From contig ONRZ01000003.1 of the NCBI GenBank assembly GCA_900320345.1, forward strand, positions 1-54,240: a stretch of 54,240 nucleotides of DNA, given 5' to 3'. Position 1 is the first letter of the stretch; the number at the start of each line of letters is the position of its first letter. A model generated the notes under the pieces. That model saw only the letters and a list, made by a program, of their open reading frames with translations. It was not told the origin of the DNA and did not search any database. A program made the position numbers and the translations under genes. Below are positions 8,983 to 17,437 of this stretch, in pieces. Source of the DNA: an uncultured Lachnospiraceae bacterium. GTDB taxonomy: Bacteria; Bacillota; Clostridia; Lachnospirales; Lachnospiraceae.

Positions 8983-9824
8983 CTGTGCATACCTCCCAAA
9001 ACAGTCCCGATAAAATAACAGATAACAAACACAGCCGCGTCCGCGCCGACTATAGTCGAACCTACCGGTGTTCCGGCAAGGATCGATATCACTATCCCGC
9101 TAAATGCACAAATTACTGACAGAACGGCGGAGCATATCGTTACAGCCTTAAAACTGTCAAATAATCTCATGGCAGACAGTGCCGGAAAAATAACAAGTGC
9201 CGATATGAGCAATGATCCCACAAGGTTCATCGCCAGCACGATTATGACCGCGACGATCACTGCTATCATGAGTTTGTAGAATTCCACATTTGTTCCCGTT
9301 GCCCTTGAAAAACCTTCATCAAAAGTCACGGCAAATATCTTATTGTAGAAAAGAACAAATATGAGCACGACAGCTATGGACAGGATCGTACACAACCATA
9401 CCTGCGAAGGTGTAAGTGTAAGGATCGAGGTAGAGCCAAACAGCGTCGAGCACACATCCCCCGAAAGATTTGACGAGGATGAAAAGACATTCATAATGAG
9501 GTATCCGAAAGCCAGGGTGCTCACCGAGATCATTGCGATAGCCGCATCACCCTTGATCTTCGCATTTTCCCCGGAACGCAGGAGTAATATGGCGCATATG
9601 ACCGTTACAGGGAGCACCAGCGTCATTTCATTTGTAAATTGCATGACCGTAGCAACCGCCATTGCTCCGAAAGCCACATGCGATAGTCCGTCACCGATAA
9701 AGGAAAACCTCTTAAGAACCAGTGTGACACCAAGCAGCGATGAACATAATGCAATAAGGATCCCTACTATCATCGCATATCTGACAAATGGATATTGAAT
9801 ATACATGAATAATTTGTCAACCAT
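8979..9824 (-). CDS. znuB: Zinc/manganese ABC transporter permease (ZnuB/MntB family)
   Basis: A 281-residue membrane protein with about eight hydrophobic helices. It carries the ABC-3 family hallmarks: GVTLVLKRFSFIGDGLSHVA near the N terminus, FDEGFSRATGTNVEF in the middle (the loop that contacts the ATPase), and the LVGSLLISALVIFPALSAMR helix. It would form the channel for metal delivered by the binding lipoprotein upstream. The start at 9824 is preceded by GGAGG, but with 13 bp spacing and an intervening ATGTAA start-stop. No ATPase gene lies between it and the binding protein, the usual position of znuC. The gene overlaps the following lipoprotein gene by four bases. Confidence 0.9.
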   Translation of the reverse strand: MVDKLFMYIQYPFVRYAMIVGILIALCSSLLGVTLVLKRFSFIGDGLSHVAFGAMAVATVMQFTNEMTLVLPVTVICAILLLRSGENAKIKGDAAIAMISVSTLAFGYLIMNVFSSSSNLSGDVCSTLFGSTSILTLTPSQVWLCTILSIAVVLIFVLFYNKIFAVTFDEGFSRATGTNVEFYKLMIAVIVAVIIVLAMNLVGSLLISALVIFPALSAMRLFDSFKAVTICSAVLSVICAFSGIVISILAGTPVGSTIVGADAAVFVICYFIGTVLGGMHR

Positions 9825-9850
9825 AGGCTTACATTATCCTCCTGCTTAAA

Positions 9851-9879
9851 CGGATGCAGACCAAAATGGTCCGCATCCG
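9851..9879 (-). other. Strong hairpin between the binding-protein and permease genes
   Basis: A 12-bp stem (CGGATGCGGACC / GGTCTGCATCCG on the minus strand, one G-T wobble) with a five-base ATTTT loop occupies the 70-bp gap where znuC would normally be. Only three Ts follow, so it is a weak terminator at best. It could protect the upstream mRNA and raise binding protein over permease, as processing hairpins do in other ABC operons; that role is inferred. Confidence 0.65.
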
Positions 9880-9894
9880 CAGACATCATCATAT

Positions 9895-10950
9895 TTATTT
9901 AAGAGCTTCCTTAAGAACCGAGAGATTATTTTCCATAACCGACAGATAACTCACACCGTTTCCAACATCCTTTGATGTAGTGGACTGCATGGAATCCAAA
10001 GTCAGTATCTGCTGATCTTTGCTTTTTGTGTTCTGAATGATCGTCTCCGCGATCCTTTTATCCTTACCTTCTATCGTCATAACCGCATGCAATGACAGCT
10101 CATCCACTTTTTCCGCCAGAAACGTGATCGTTTCAAAGCTTGCCTCCGTTTCGGCAGAACAGCCCACAAATGCCGCATAATACGTTAAACCGTAATCATC
10201 GGTAAGATACCTGAAGGGAAACCTGTCCCCGAAAAGCAGGGTTTTAACCGAAGCGGCAGATACGGCATCCGCATACTCTTTATCAAGTGCATTAAGCTTA
10301 GCTATGTAATCATCGGTATTTTTCTTATAGATGTCCGCATTTTTTTCATCTATACGCTGAAGTTCCTTTGATATATACCCGGTAAGTGTGGCTGCATTAC
10401 GCAGAGACAGCCATACATGCTCATCATATTCAGCTTCGCCTTCTTCATGATCGTGCTCATGTTCTTCTGCATCCCCGTCTTCATGCTCATGCTCTTCTCC
10501 GTCATCATGGCCATGCTCATGTTCTTCTTCCTGCATGCCTTCAACCACTTCCTCTTCCTTGACAGAGTCACCCAGAACATCAAGAAGGTTTATAACGGCC
10601 ATATCCTTATTGACAGCCTCCTTGAGTGCATCCTCTACCCACTCATCGGACTCGCCGCCCACGTAAATGAACATGTCGCATTTTGAAATCTTTAAGATAT
10701 CATCGGCTGTCGGCTGGTAACTGTGAAGATCAACACCGTTATCAAGCAGCATGGAAACTTCGGCATCTGCCGGATTATTTCCAAGTATATTCATGACCCA
10801 GTCATATTCGGGGAAAATTGTCGTAACTATCTGTAATCTGTTTTCTCCTTCCGCATCACCTTTCGCAGTACCCGAAGCACCTGATGCGCACGCAGTAAGA
10901 AAACCTGCCGTAATAATGGCAGAAATAATGATAATAAGATATTTTTTCAT
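9895..10950 (-). CDS. znuA: Zinc/manganese ABC transporter substrate-binding lipoprotein (ZnuA family)
   Basis: 351 residues. The signal peptide ends in the lipobox LTAC (about residues 18-21). The mature part is a family-9 metal-binding protein: IVTTIFPEYDWVMNILGNNP, then VDLHSYQPTADDIL with the first ligand His, and DEHVWLSLRNAATLTGYI with the second. Between them lies a long acidic His-rich loop (about residues 140-180, repeats of HEHEDGD type), typical of zinc-specific members. It would capture zinc outside the membrane and pass it to the permease at 8979-9824. CGGAGG precedes the ATG. The small His/Cys membrane protein gene lies upstream on the same strand. Confidence 0.92.
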   Translation of the reverse strand: MKKYLIIIISAIITAGFLTACASGASGTAKGDAEGENRLQIVTTIFPEYDWVMNILGNNPADAEVSMLLDNGVDLHSYQPTADDILKISKCDMFIYVGGESDEWVEDALKEAVNKDMAVINLLDVLGDSVKEEEVVEGMQEEEHEHGHDDGEEHEHEDGDAEEHEHDHEEGEAEYDEHVWLSLRNAATLTGYISKELQRIDEKNADIYKKNTDDYIAKLNALDKEYADAVSAASVKTLLFGDRFPFRYLTDDYGLTYYAAFVGCSAETEASFETITFLAEKVDELSLHAVMTIEGKDKRIAETIIQNTKSKDQQILTLDSMQSTTSKDVGNGVSYLSVMENNLSVLKEALK

Positions 10951-11036
10951 GATAAACCTCCGTTAAACTGTTTTTCGCACAACAAATATGGGCATACTAT
11001 ACCCTGGGGCACAGTTTACCCTTAACGAAGGAATGT

Positions 11037-11405
11037 TCAATTATTAAGGCGTACTTTGTCTGAGACAAGCGTATTCTCTGTAAAAGAATGTGCATATAAT
11101 GATATGGAAACAAATAACAAAAACAAGGGTATGCACAAAGCTGCGTTGTCCGATATGCCGTTGTCATAGCCCCGGAGCATGCTCTCGCATTGCTGAATAC
11201 AGATACAGACAGGACAGTCGTGATCCCGGCAGTCATGATGCACATGGTAATGATCCGCATTGGATGCGATATAGAACGCAGAAAGCAACACGGCAAAAAA
11301 CATAATTGCCGACAATATGCCCGCCGTGCTCCTACTCTTTACGTTATTACAGGATCTGCCCACTTCCGTTTCCCCGTTTCTTATCTTGCGTTGTCGTAAA
11401 TCCAT
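11037..11405 (-). CDS. Small His/Cys-rich membrane protein of the zinc locus
   Basis: 122 residues from the ATG at 11405, or 108 from a GTG at 11363. Two hydrophobic helices (about residues 27-47 and 88-106) flank a loop with HYHVHHDCRDHDCPVCICIQ, dense in likely metal ligands. It heads the zinc operon (ZnuA starts 86 bp downstream), so a role in metal binding, sensing or handover at the membrane is plausible but unproven. A TATAAT at 11411-11416 would put the transcript start on the ATG at 11405, which makes the GTG start with GGGGAAACGGAA before it more likely. I do not recognise a named family. Confidence 0.65.
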   Translation of the reverse strand: MDLRQRKIRNGETEVGRSCNNVKSRSTAGILSAIMFFAVLLSAFYIASNADHYHVHHDCRDHDCPVCICIQQCESMLRGYDNGISDNAALCIPLFLLFVSISLYAHSFTENTLVSDKVRLNN

Positions 11406-11410
11406 TCCGT

Positions 11411-11460
11411 ATTATAGAAAAAGATCAACATGTGAAAAGATTATAATAATGTTAACTTTT
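11411..11460 (-). promoter_or_regulatory. Candidate promoter and Zur-like dyad of the zinc operon
   Basis: On the minus strand TTTTCA (11439-11434) and TATAAT (11416-11411) are 17 bp apart. An imperfect AT-rich 26-bp dyad (arms AAAAG/CTTTT, 11435-11460) overlaps the -35 region, where a zinc-responsive Fur-family repressor could bind. No regulator gene is adjacent; the operator identity is a guess from position. Confidence 0.35.
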
Positions 11461-11523
11461 TAAGTCAAGTATCCTGTTTCCTGCCTGTCACCTGATTCAT
11501 CTCCTAACAGACTGTTACTGTTT

Positions 11524-12174
11524 TCATTCTTTACGGCCGGTAAGGTAATATACCGCAAGTGCTGTCCTGTGGGATAGATTTTCCTTAGCCAGAATACTTG
11601 TAATATAGTTTTTTACCGTACCCTCGGAAATATAAAGTTTTGCTGCGATCTTTTTATTTGAAAGGCCCTCGGCCACTGCCTTTACGATGTCCAGCTCCCG
11701 TTCGGAATATCCGGAAGGATCAAAGCCGCCTGAATGTGAAGCTTTGTCTTCCGTATTACCGGCTCTTCCGGCCAAGGTCTGTAAGATACTCTCCTCCATA
11801 ACGCCGGTCCCGTTATATACGGATTTTATCATCTGTTTTAAATGCTCCGGCGTGTGGTTTTTGATAAGATAACCCCTTGCGCCGTTTTTAAGGGCCTGCT
11901 GAACCAGTTCGTCATCATCAAAGGTAGTGAGTATCAATACCTTTCCCAGATCATGTTCAACAATATGCTTAGTAGCCTCTATACCATCCATTTCAGGCAT
12001 CTGTATATCCATCAGGATCACGTCCGGCCTGTTTTTTTCTGCCAGCTTTATCAGCTCACTCCCGTTGGATGCAGTTCCCAGCACCTCAAAATCATCATCA
12101 ACATCCAGGATGATCTTCATGCCATCCCGTACGAAATCACTGTCATCAGCTATCATCACCTTGATCTTTTCCAT
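11524..12174 (-). CDS. NarL/LuxR-type response regulator
   Basis: 216 residues from the ATG at 12174, which has AAAGGAT upstream (a longer frame would need a GTG at 12201). The receiver domain (residues 1-120) has the acidic pocket DD at 10-11, the phospho-acceptor Asp in ILMDIQMPEMDG (about residue 56) and the Lys in GYLIKNHTPEHL. The C-terminal HTH (about 145-210) is of LuxR type: YSERELDIVKAVAEGLSNKK then LYISEGTVKNYI. It is the last gene of a six-gene operon and would be phosphorylated by the kinase immediately upstream. A dyad at 17218-17231 upstream of the operon is a candidate binding site. Confidence 0.93.
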   Translation of the reverse strand: MEKIKVMIADDSDFVRDGMKIILDVDDDFEVLGTASNGSELIKLAEKNRPDVILMDIQMPEMDGIEATKHIVEHDLGKVLILTTFDDDELVQQALKNGARGYLIKNHTPEHLKQMIKSVYNGTGVMEESILQTLAGRAGNTEDKASHSGGFDPSGYSERELDIVKAVAEGLSNKKIAAKLYISEGTVKNYITSILAKENLSHRTALAVYYLTGRKE

Positions 12175-12239
12175 TGGCTCATCCTTTCCTTCCTGCCTCA
12201 CGCATCTATGGCAGATATGTCAGACAGGCAATAAAACGC

Positions 12240-13376
12240 TCATGCGCTTTTCAGAGGCAGTAGCATATTTACACTGAATCCGGCCTCCGTCTCAAAATTT
12301 ATGCTTCCGCCGGCGTTACGTATCCTCTGCCTCATGCCGGATATACCCATTCCGTCTTTTACCGTTTCGCATCCCACTCCGTCATCCGACACACTGCACC
12401 TTACCATCTCATTCATCACCATAATACTTATATCTATATGTCTGCATCTGGAATACTTCATGGAATTAGTCACAGCCTCAAAAGTATTATCCAGTATGAT
12501 CTCCCACAGCATGTCGGACATTGCAGACAGATTTCCTTCCGTATTAAGCTCCGCCTCTACACCTTTTTTATTACAGTCCGCGCAGAGTTCATACAATTGC
12601 ATAAGCGCCATCTTTTTCTTTTCCGGCCGCTGTCTGCGCAGGATCGCACGGATCTCATCCATCCCTCCGCGCAGCTGGTCGATAACGGACTGTATCATCC
12701 CTCCGGCCTTTACGGGATCCTTATCCAACAATACCTTGGCCGCTTCAAGCTGATAAACGGAACCGTTGATACTGTGCCCCAGCTTATCATGCAGTGTCTG
12801 TGAAAGCGCCGCTCTTTCCGAAAGGACCTGATTCTCAGCCTCAAGCATGTTTTTCTTAAGCTCTGCCTGCACCTCGTATTCACGGTTCTCATATTCCCGT
12901 TTCAAGCCCTGTTGCAAAACGGTATCCTCATACATCTGCTTTTCGTAGCCTGCCACCACATATTCATGCTGTACATAAAAAACTATCAGCATGGTAACTA
13001 TCATGAATTCGGTAATATTCCCCAGAGGGCTGTCTGCGAACACTGCCAGATACATAATAAAATACAGAGGTATCCTGCCTTTAAAAAAAGTGATGATCTC
13101 AAATCCGAGGAAACATGCCAATGGCAAAAAGCTGCTTCCTCCGGTATATATCAGCAGTATATTGATAACCAGTGACACTGCAAGACAAAACAGTTTAAGC
13201 TTAGCTTCTGTGAGTTCCTTTATAGTCATCACGGATATATATAACGCCAGAAGCAGGAGTATCCTTAAGGGTACTCCTGCACTCTCTACATTTCCCGATA
13301 ATCCGTACATGCCATAGATCAGCATGAGGATCATACGTACCAGTATGTAATAATTTTCCTTTAAGAATTTCCCCAT
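12240..13376 (-). CDS. Sensor histidine kinase, HisKA_3 (NarX/DesK/LiaS) type
   Basis: 378 residues. The N-terminal region (1-140) has about five membrane helices with very short outside loops, as in intramembrane-sensing kinases. A coiled segment (145-190) leads to the dimerisation/phosphorylation site SQTLHDKLGHSINGS with His at about 196. The ATPase domain follows, with DNTFEAVTNSMKYS (N box), CSVSDDGVGCETVKDGMGIS (G1) and SGMRQRIRNAGG (G2). It overlaps the upstream permease gene by 16 bp and lies 65 bp before its response regulator. Placement next to an ABC-2 exporter suggests it detects an envelope stress or antimicrobial compound and controls the exporter. Confidence 0.92.
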   Translation of the reverse strand: MGKFLKENYYILVRMILMLIYGMYGLSGNVESAGVPLRILLLLALYISVMTIKELTEAKLKLFCLAVSLVINILLIYTGGSSFLPLACFLGFEIITFFKGRIPLYFIMYLAVFADSPLGNITEFMIVTMLIVFYVQHEYVVAGYEKQMYEDTVLQQGLKREYENREYEVQAELKKNMLEAENQVLSERAALSQTLHDKLGHSINGSVYQLEAAKVLLDKDPVKAGGMIQSVIDQLRGGMDEIRAILRRQRPEKKKMALMQLYELCADCNKKGVEAELNTEGNLSAMSDMLWEIILDNTFEAVTNSMKYSRCRHIDISIMVMNEMVRCSVSDDGVGCETVKDGMGISGMRQRIRNAGGSINFETEAGFSVNMLLPLKSA

Positions 13377-14611
13377 TCGCTTATCCTTTTAAGCTTGATC
13401 CCCAGGCTTCCTGTACTGATCACTACGCATAGGTATGCTGCTGTTATACATAATATCATACCGAAAACCGAATTGTCGCCTGTAATTATCTTTTCCGAAG
13501 CATTTAAAAACCATTTCTGCGGCATCAATGAAGCCAGCATATTGATGAGATCCGATACATCATCCAGCGGAAAATACAGTCCGCTTAAGAGCGCCGACAA
13601 ACACCACACGGAAAAGGCCGCGACATTTGCCCCCATAACATCCCCGATGAGTATTCCCAAAAGCATGCTCACTGAACTGAATATCAATCCCAGCAGGAAG
13701 ATCATCAGGAGATATTCAGCCCTGCTCATACCAAGGTCGTCGATGCTGATGATCAGACAGCAGATCCCCATCACGCCGGTAGACATAAGCGATATGACGG
13801 CTGCCGTGACCAGCTTCGAAACGAAATACTGCACCGGGCCCGCCTTAGTCAGGCTGATCCTCGTATATACGCCGTTTTTCTGTTCATTGATCGTTGCATG
13901 TGCCACAAAGACCCCGCAGAATACAAATCCCAGTGTCATGAATGCAAACGCATATCCGATCTGCGTCTTATTGTTTACCTGTTCAGCCGTTAGTGTGCTA
14001 CCTGCTTTTCCCGACACAGTGATCACTTTTTTATTCTCATATACGCTGCCCAATGCCTCCGTAAATCTTTCGCCGTCGTATGCCGCACCGTTTACAAAAA
14101 AGGCGATATCCTCCTTAAGCAGATCGGTCCGCTCATCATCCGATAAGGCATAAAGCCTTATATTATCTGCCATTTCCTCTGCTGTTTCTGCTGCGCCAAA
14201 GCCGGGATATATATACATCGCAGCGCCCATCCTGTCCTCAAAACCGTCACGCTTCATATGACTCTCTGTAAAGCTTTCTGTAAACACGTCTCCCTGTCCG
14301 GACAGATCACACCTGCATATCATATACATTCCCGATCGTGCCAGCATCGTAAGCATCTCTTCCGAAAGACTGCTGCCCGAAGCATCATAGACCTTTACCA
14401 GATACTCACCGTTTCCGCCGTTATATGCAACCTTCTCATCCGCTCCGGATAACTCTATCACTCTTCCGTCTTCTTTCTGTATATATGCTGCGGAGCTGTC
14501 AAACCGGGATTTAAGTATCAATGTTGACAATACAGGTGTCAGTATCAGAAAGAACCAGAATGCCTTGGTCCGAAGCAGCAGTTTCATACTCATCTTTATC
14601 ATTGTTTTCAT
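13361..14611 (-). CDS. ABC-2 type transporter permease
   Basis: 416 residues with one N-terminal helix (MKLLLRTKAFWFFLILTPVL), a large extracytoplasmic domain to about 215, and five helices at 220-410, including GFVFCGVFVAHATINEQKNG and the GLYFPLDDVSDLINMLASLM loop typical of ABC-2 proteins. It overlaps the preceding permease by four bases and the kinase gene by 16, a tightly packed operon. With the second permease and the ATPase at 15710-16462 it would form a heterodimeric exporter; the substrate is not apparent. Confidence 0.88.
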   Translation of the reverse strand: MKTMIKMSMKLLLRTKAFWFFLILTPVLSTLILKSRFDSSAAYIQKEDGRVIELSGADEKVAYNGGNGEYLVKVYDASGSSLSEEMLTMLARSGMYMICRCDLSGQGDVFTESFTESHMKRDGFEDRMGAAMYIYPGFGAAETAEEMADNIRLYALSDDERTDLLKEDIAFFVNGAAYDGERFTEALGSVYENKKVITVSGKAGSTLTAEQVNNKTQIGYAFAFMTLGFVFCGVFVAHATINEQKNGVYTRISLTKAGPVQYFVSKLVTAAVISLMSTGVMGICCLIISIDDLGMSRAEYLLMIFLLGLIFSSVSMLLGILIGDVMGANVAAFSVWCLSALLSGLYFPLDDVSDLINMLASLMPQKWFLNASEKIITGDNSVFGMILCITAAYLCVVISTGSLGIKLKRISEWGNS

Positions 14612-15708
14612 TCACCATTCCTCCCTCTTATGTAACCGGCTGCAACTGCCACAGAGGCGCTTACAAGCATTATCGTGATGCAATATGTAAAGGCACTTAA
14701 CGTATAGTCGCTATGCCCCATGCAGGAAAGTTCCGTAAGAGCCCTGTTGATATGGTAGATCGGTGAGATCTCCTTAAGTACCTGCGGCTGGGTCGAGAGC
14801 ATATATGTCTCAAAACTGCCTCCGGTAAATCCGGCTACCCATACAACTGCAAACACAGCGATTATCGTGACCACCACATTCTCCGTGATGTTATAGAACA
14901 TAAGTCCGAATGCTGTGGCTGCCGCCGCCGACATCACCACTATCAGTGCCGAGATAAGCGGGCTTCCCCAGTGTACTCCAAAGAGCAGTATGGTTATCCC
15001 TGCCGTTAAGAGTGACGATATCGATACTACCAGAAGCATAGGTATAAACTTACCAAGGAAAAGCTGTAATTCGGAAAGCCCCGATACCTTGAGTTTCTTG
15101 CCGATATGATATTTCTTCTCGGCAGTGAAGATACCCGCGCCGCATACAACAGCGCACCAGCCGAAATATACCACTTCCACGATCCCGTAGTAATCCGAAG
15201 CCTCTATCGGTTTCATGTATTGCGGATGCTCTACTCCGATATTAACTTCAGGCGGCACATCACTCCTGTATGCATCAAGCATAAACTGCGCGATCCGTTT
15301 ATCAACACTGTCTATAAGATAATCCAGTGCTTTCGCCTCATATTTACGCTCCCCGTTCTGATATACTGTGTATTTTCCGTCCTTTTCAAATACCACGAAT
15401 CCGGCCAGATCTTCTTCCATGATCTTTTTTTCGACGTCACACTCCGGATATTCGATCAAGATGATATCATTCTCATTTGCTGCAGTCTTAACCTGCTCTG
15501 TCAAAAGCTTAGTCTTAACATCCGTATCATCTGTGTTGATAATGTAACCTGCTTTAATACTGCCATTTGTTTCATATTTCTGCAGCAGATCGTTGAATGC
15601 GCTTGAAAGCAATGCCACCAGTATCACGGGAGTCACGATATACAGCAGGATATTCGTAGCGCTGCGCATCATCAGTTTGAAATTATTTTTTATAAGATAT
15701 CTGATCAT
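14608..15708 (-). CDS. ABC-2 type transporter permease
   Basis: 366 residues in the same layout as its neighbour: a first helix (NILLYIVTPVILVALLSSAF), an extracytoplasmic domain to about 175, then a cluster of five to six helices beginning with YYGIVEVVYFGWCAVVCGAG and ending with a basic tail. It starts one base after the ATPase stop and overlaps the next permease, so the three components are translated together. The two permeases are similar in plan but clearly diverged in sequence, which fits a heterodimer. Confidence 0.87.
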   Translation of the reverse strand: MIRYLIKNNFKLMMRSATNILLYIVTPVILVALLSSAFNDLLQKYETNGSIKAGYIINTDDTDVKTKLLTEQVKTAANENDIILIEYPECDVEKKIMEEDLAGFVVFEKDGKYTVYQNGERKYEAKALDYLIDSVDKRIAQFMLDAYRSDVPPEVNIGVEHPQYMKPIEASDYYGIVEVVYFGWCAVVCGAGIFTAEKKYHIGKKLKVSGLSELQLFLGKFIPMLLVVSISSLLTAGITILLFGVHWGSPLISALIVVMSAAAATAFGLMFYNITENVVVTIIAVFAVVWVAGFTGGSFETYMLSTQPQVLKEISPIYHINRALTELSCMGHSDYTLSAFTYCITIMLVSASVAVAAGYIRGRNGE

Positions 15709-15709
15709 G

Positions 15710-16462
15710 TTAATAGTCCCTCAATTTCTTTCCGGTCAGTGTAAGGAATACTTCTTCAAGTGTGATCGATGAAGTATCGTCCACGACCATTTTTTTCAAT
15801 TCTTCACTTGTTCCCGTTGCGATCACTTTCCCGTTATCCATTATGGCTATCCTGGTACATATCGCCTCCACTTCTTCCATATAGTGGCTGGTATAGATGA
15901 CCGTTGCACCGTTTTTGTTTGATTCCCTGATCTTTTCAAGGATGAAGTTCCTTGATTGGGGGTCGATACCGACTGTAGGCTCATCAAAGATCAGAAGATC
16001 CGGATGATGACCTATGGCACAGGCTATGTTGAGCCTCCTCTTCATGCCGCCGGAAAATGTTTTCGCATAATCATTTTTCTTTTCCAGTAGCCCCACATAT
16101 TCAAGAGACTCATCAATCCTTTTCTTAAGCTCCGCGCCTCTGATCCCGTAAAGTGATGTGAACAGCTCCACGTTTTCCCAAGCCTTGAGATTCCCGTGGA
16201 TCGCAAGTTCCTGAGGGATGTATCCCAGTTCAACGGTCAGTTCCTTGCGGTACTTGTCAAAATCCTTCCCGCAAAACTCCACGCTTCCCAGTGTTGGCTT
16301 TACGATCCCGCAGATCATGTTCATGGTGGTACTCTTACCTGCCCCGTTGGGGCCTAATAGGCCGAACACCTCTCCTTCTTCGATCGAGATATTTAAGTTG
16401 TCCACCACAACCCTGTTCTCGTACTTCTTTGTAAGATCCTTCGTTTTTAAAACTGTTCCCAT
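15710..16462 (-). CDS. ABC transporter ATP-binding protein
   Basis: 250 residues with a complete ATPase: Walker A LLGPNGAGKST (about 35-45), Q-loop in LGYIPQELAIHGNLK, signature FSGGMKRRLNIACAIGH, Walker B LLIFDEPTVGIDP and H-loop YTSHYMEEVEAIC. The C-terminal tail ends with the LEEVFLTLTGKKLRD segment common to CcmA/DrrA-like ATPases that drive ABC-2 exporters. It energises the two permeases downstream. The start at 16462 has GGAGAG ahead of it, and 47 bp separate it from the first gene of the operon. Confidence 0.93.
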   Translation of the reverse strand: MGTVLKTKDLTKKYENRVVVDNLNISIEEGEVFGLLGPNGAGKSTTMNMICGIVKPTLGSVEFCGKDFDKYRKELTVELGYIPQELAIHGNLKAWENVELFTSLYGIRGAELKKRIDESLEYVGLLEKKNDYAKTFSGGMKRRLNIACAIGHHPDLLIFDEPTVGIDPQSRNFILEKIRESNKNGATVIYTSHYMEEVEAICTRIAIMDNGKVIATGTSEELKKMVVDDTSSITLEEVFLTLTGKKLRDY

Positions 16463-16509
16463 CCTTTTCTCTCCTTAACAAATTATATTTCTTCCAATAT
16501 GATCGACCA

Positions 16510-17115
16510 TCATTCCTTCCGGTCCCTGAAATGAAGGAAGGATAAAACTCCTATCGGTAAAAAAAACATGCACCATAGCTCCAAAGCTATTACACCGCCG
16601 CTCGAGTGTGTCCCGGTGCTATTGATGAACATTCCGGTCATAGGCATGATCATACAGCCCGGAAAGAACAGCCCGTGCAACAGCAGAAGTATCTTCAGCG
16701 CCTTATCTTTCCTGTTTTGCACATTTACCGTTAATCCCGCAAAGAAGGTCGAAAGCGCCATGATCCCGTATCCCAGCACATCCAGATTGAACATAAGTCC
16801 CATATATCTGTAATCGAGGATCCGGGCGGCATCCATGCCCAGGTTTTCATTCGTGACCGTTGTACATTGCGTAAAATAAACGATCATGATAAGCGTTGCG
16901 TATACTCCCGATAGCACAAGCGCTGTTCTTCCGGCTGCCTTTTTCTTCTCTGAACATTCTGCGTCAAACGCAGCGATCATGCACATAAAGCTGATAGATA
17001 AGAAAATGCACACAAAATAGCTTCCAAATAAAAAGTCCGTAAGCATGAATGCGGCAAATCCAAGTACCGTTATGGCATTTACTGCAGAGCCTATCATACC
17101 TATTTTTCTGTTCAT
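16510..17115 (-). CDS. Six-helix membrane protein, first gene of the ABC-2/two-component operon
   Basis: 201 residues with about six hydrophobic helices (7-28, 32-50, 64-84, 108-130, 143-161, 176-194) and short loops. A segment near 85-105 carries TQCTTVTNENLGMD. I do not recognise a named family; small DUF998-like membrane proteins are the nearest general resemblance. It has a strong ribosome binding site (CGGAGGAG) and leads the operon, so it may act as an accessory sensor or export partner. A -10 element at 17166-17171 and a dyad at 17218-17231 lie upstream. Confidence 0.72.
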   Translation of the reverse strand: MNRKIGMIGSAVNAITVLGFAAFMLTDFLFGSYFVCIFLSISFMCMIAAFDAECSEKKKAAGRTALVLSGVYATLIMIVYFTQCTTVTNENLGMDAARILDYRYMGLMFNLDVLGYGIMALSTFFAGLTVNVQNRKDKALKILLLLHGLFFPGCMIMPMTGMFINSTGTHSSGGVIALELWCMFFLPIGVLSFLHFRDRKE

Positions 17116-17165
17116 TGCTCCATTCTCCTCCGAAAAATTTTCATCGTCTGTCTTCTGATATACCC

Positions 17166-17231
17166 ATTATATTTATCAGACATCCTCTCTTGTAGTGAAA
17201 AAAGAACTGTTTTTGATATGACTTTAGTCAT
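17166..17231 (-). promoter_or_regulatory. Candidate promoter and activator dyad for the ABC-2/two-component operon
   Basis: On the minus strand a TATAAT (17171-17166) has no convincing -35 box. A short perfect dyad, ATGACT-TT-AGTCAT (17218-17231), lies about 47-60 bp upstream of it, a typical distance for an activator such as a phosphorylated NarL-type regulator. Autoregulation by the regulator at 11524-12174 is inference. The remaining gap between 17116 and 17437 holds only this and the mini-ORF at 17361. Confidence 0.35.
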
Positions 17232-17360
17232 GTTCTCCGCGGCTTTGGATCATACGGTATTTAATCTTAAAGCCTGTTCCCCGGTGTATGACAGTACTGT
17301 GACGTATAGACAAATATAATCAGATCATCAAAAGGAATCTGGAGATAGGAGATAAGTATT

Positions 17361-17402
17361 ATGAATGAAAAGAGATTAAATGAAGTTGAACGGCATCCTT
17401 AG
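17361..17402 (+). other. Mini-ORF of 13 codons with a good ribosome binding site
   Basis: ATAGGAGATAAGTATT precedes an ATG that reads MNEKRLNEVERHP and then a TAG. A TATAAT lies about 50 bp upstream. It may be the 5' stub of a deleted gene, a leader peptide or a chance match. No continuation of the protein is visible downstream in any frame, because the aldolase gene comes in from the other strand at 17438. Confidence 0.25.
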
Positions 17403-17437
17403 TGGGTTATAATTAATTTATATCAGCATCAGAGGGA

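Noticed and set aside
10350..10583. Met-rich minus-strand frame of 77 codons
   Set aside because: It is an alternate frame of the His/Glu-rich loop of the zinc-binding lipoprotein gene.
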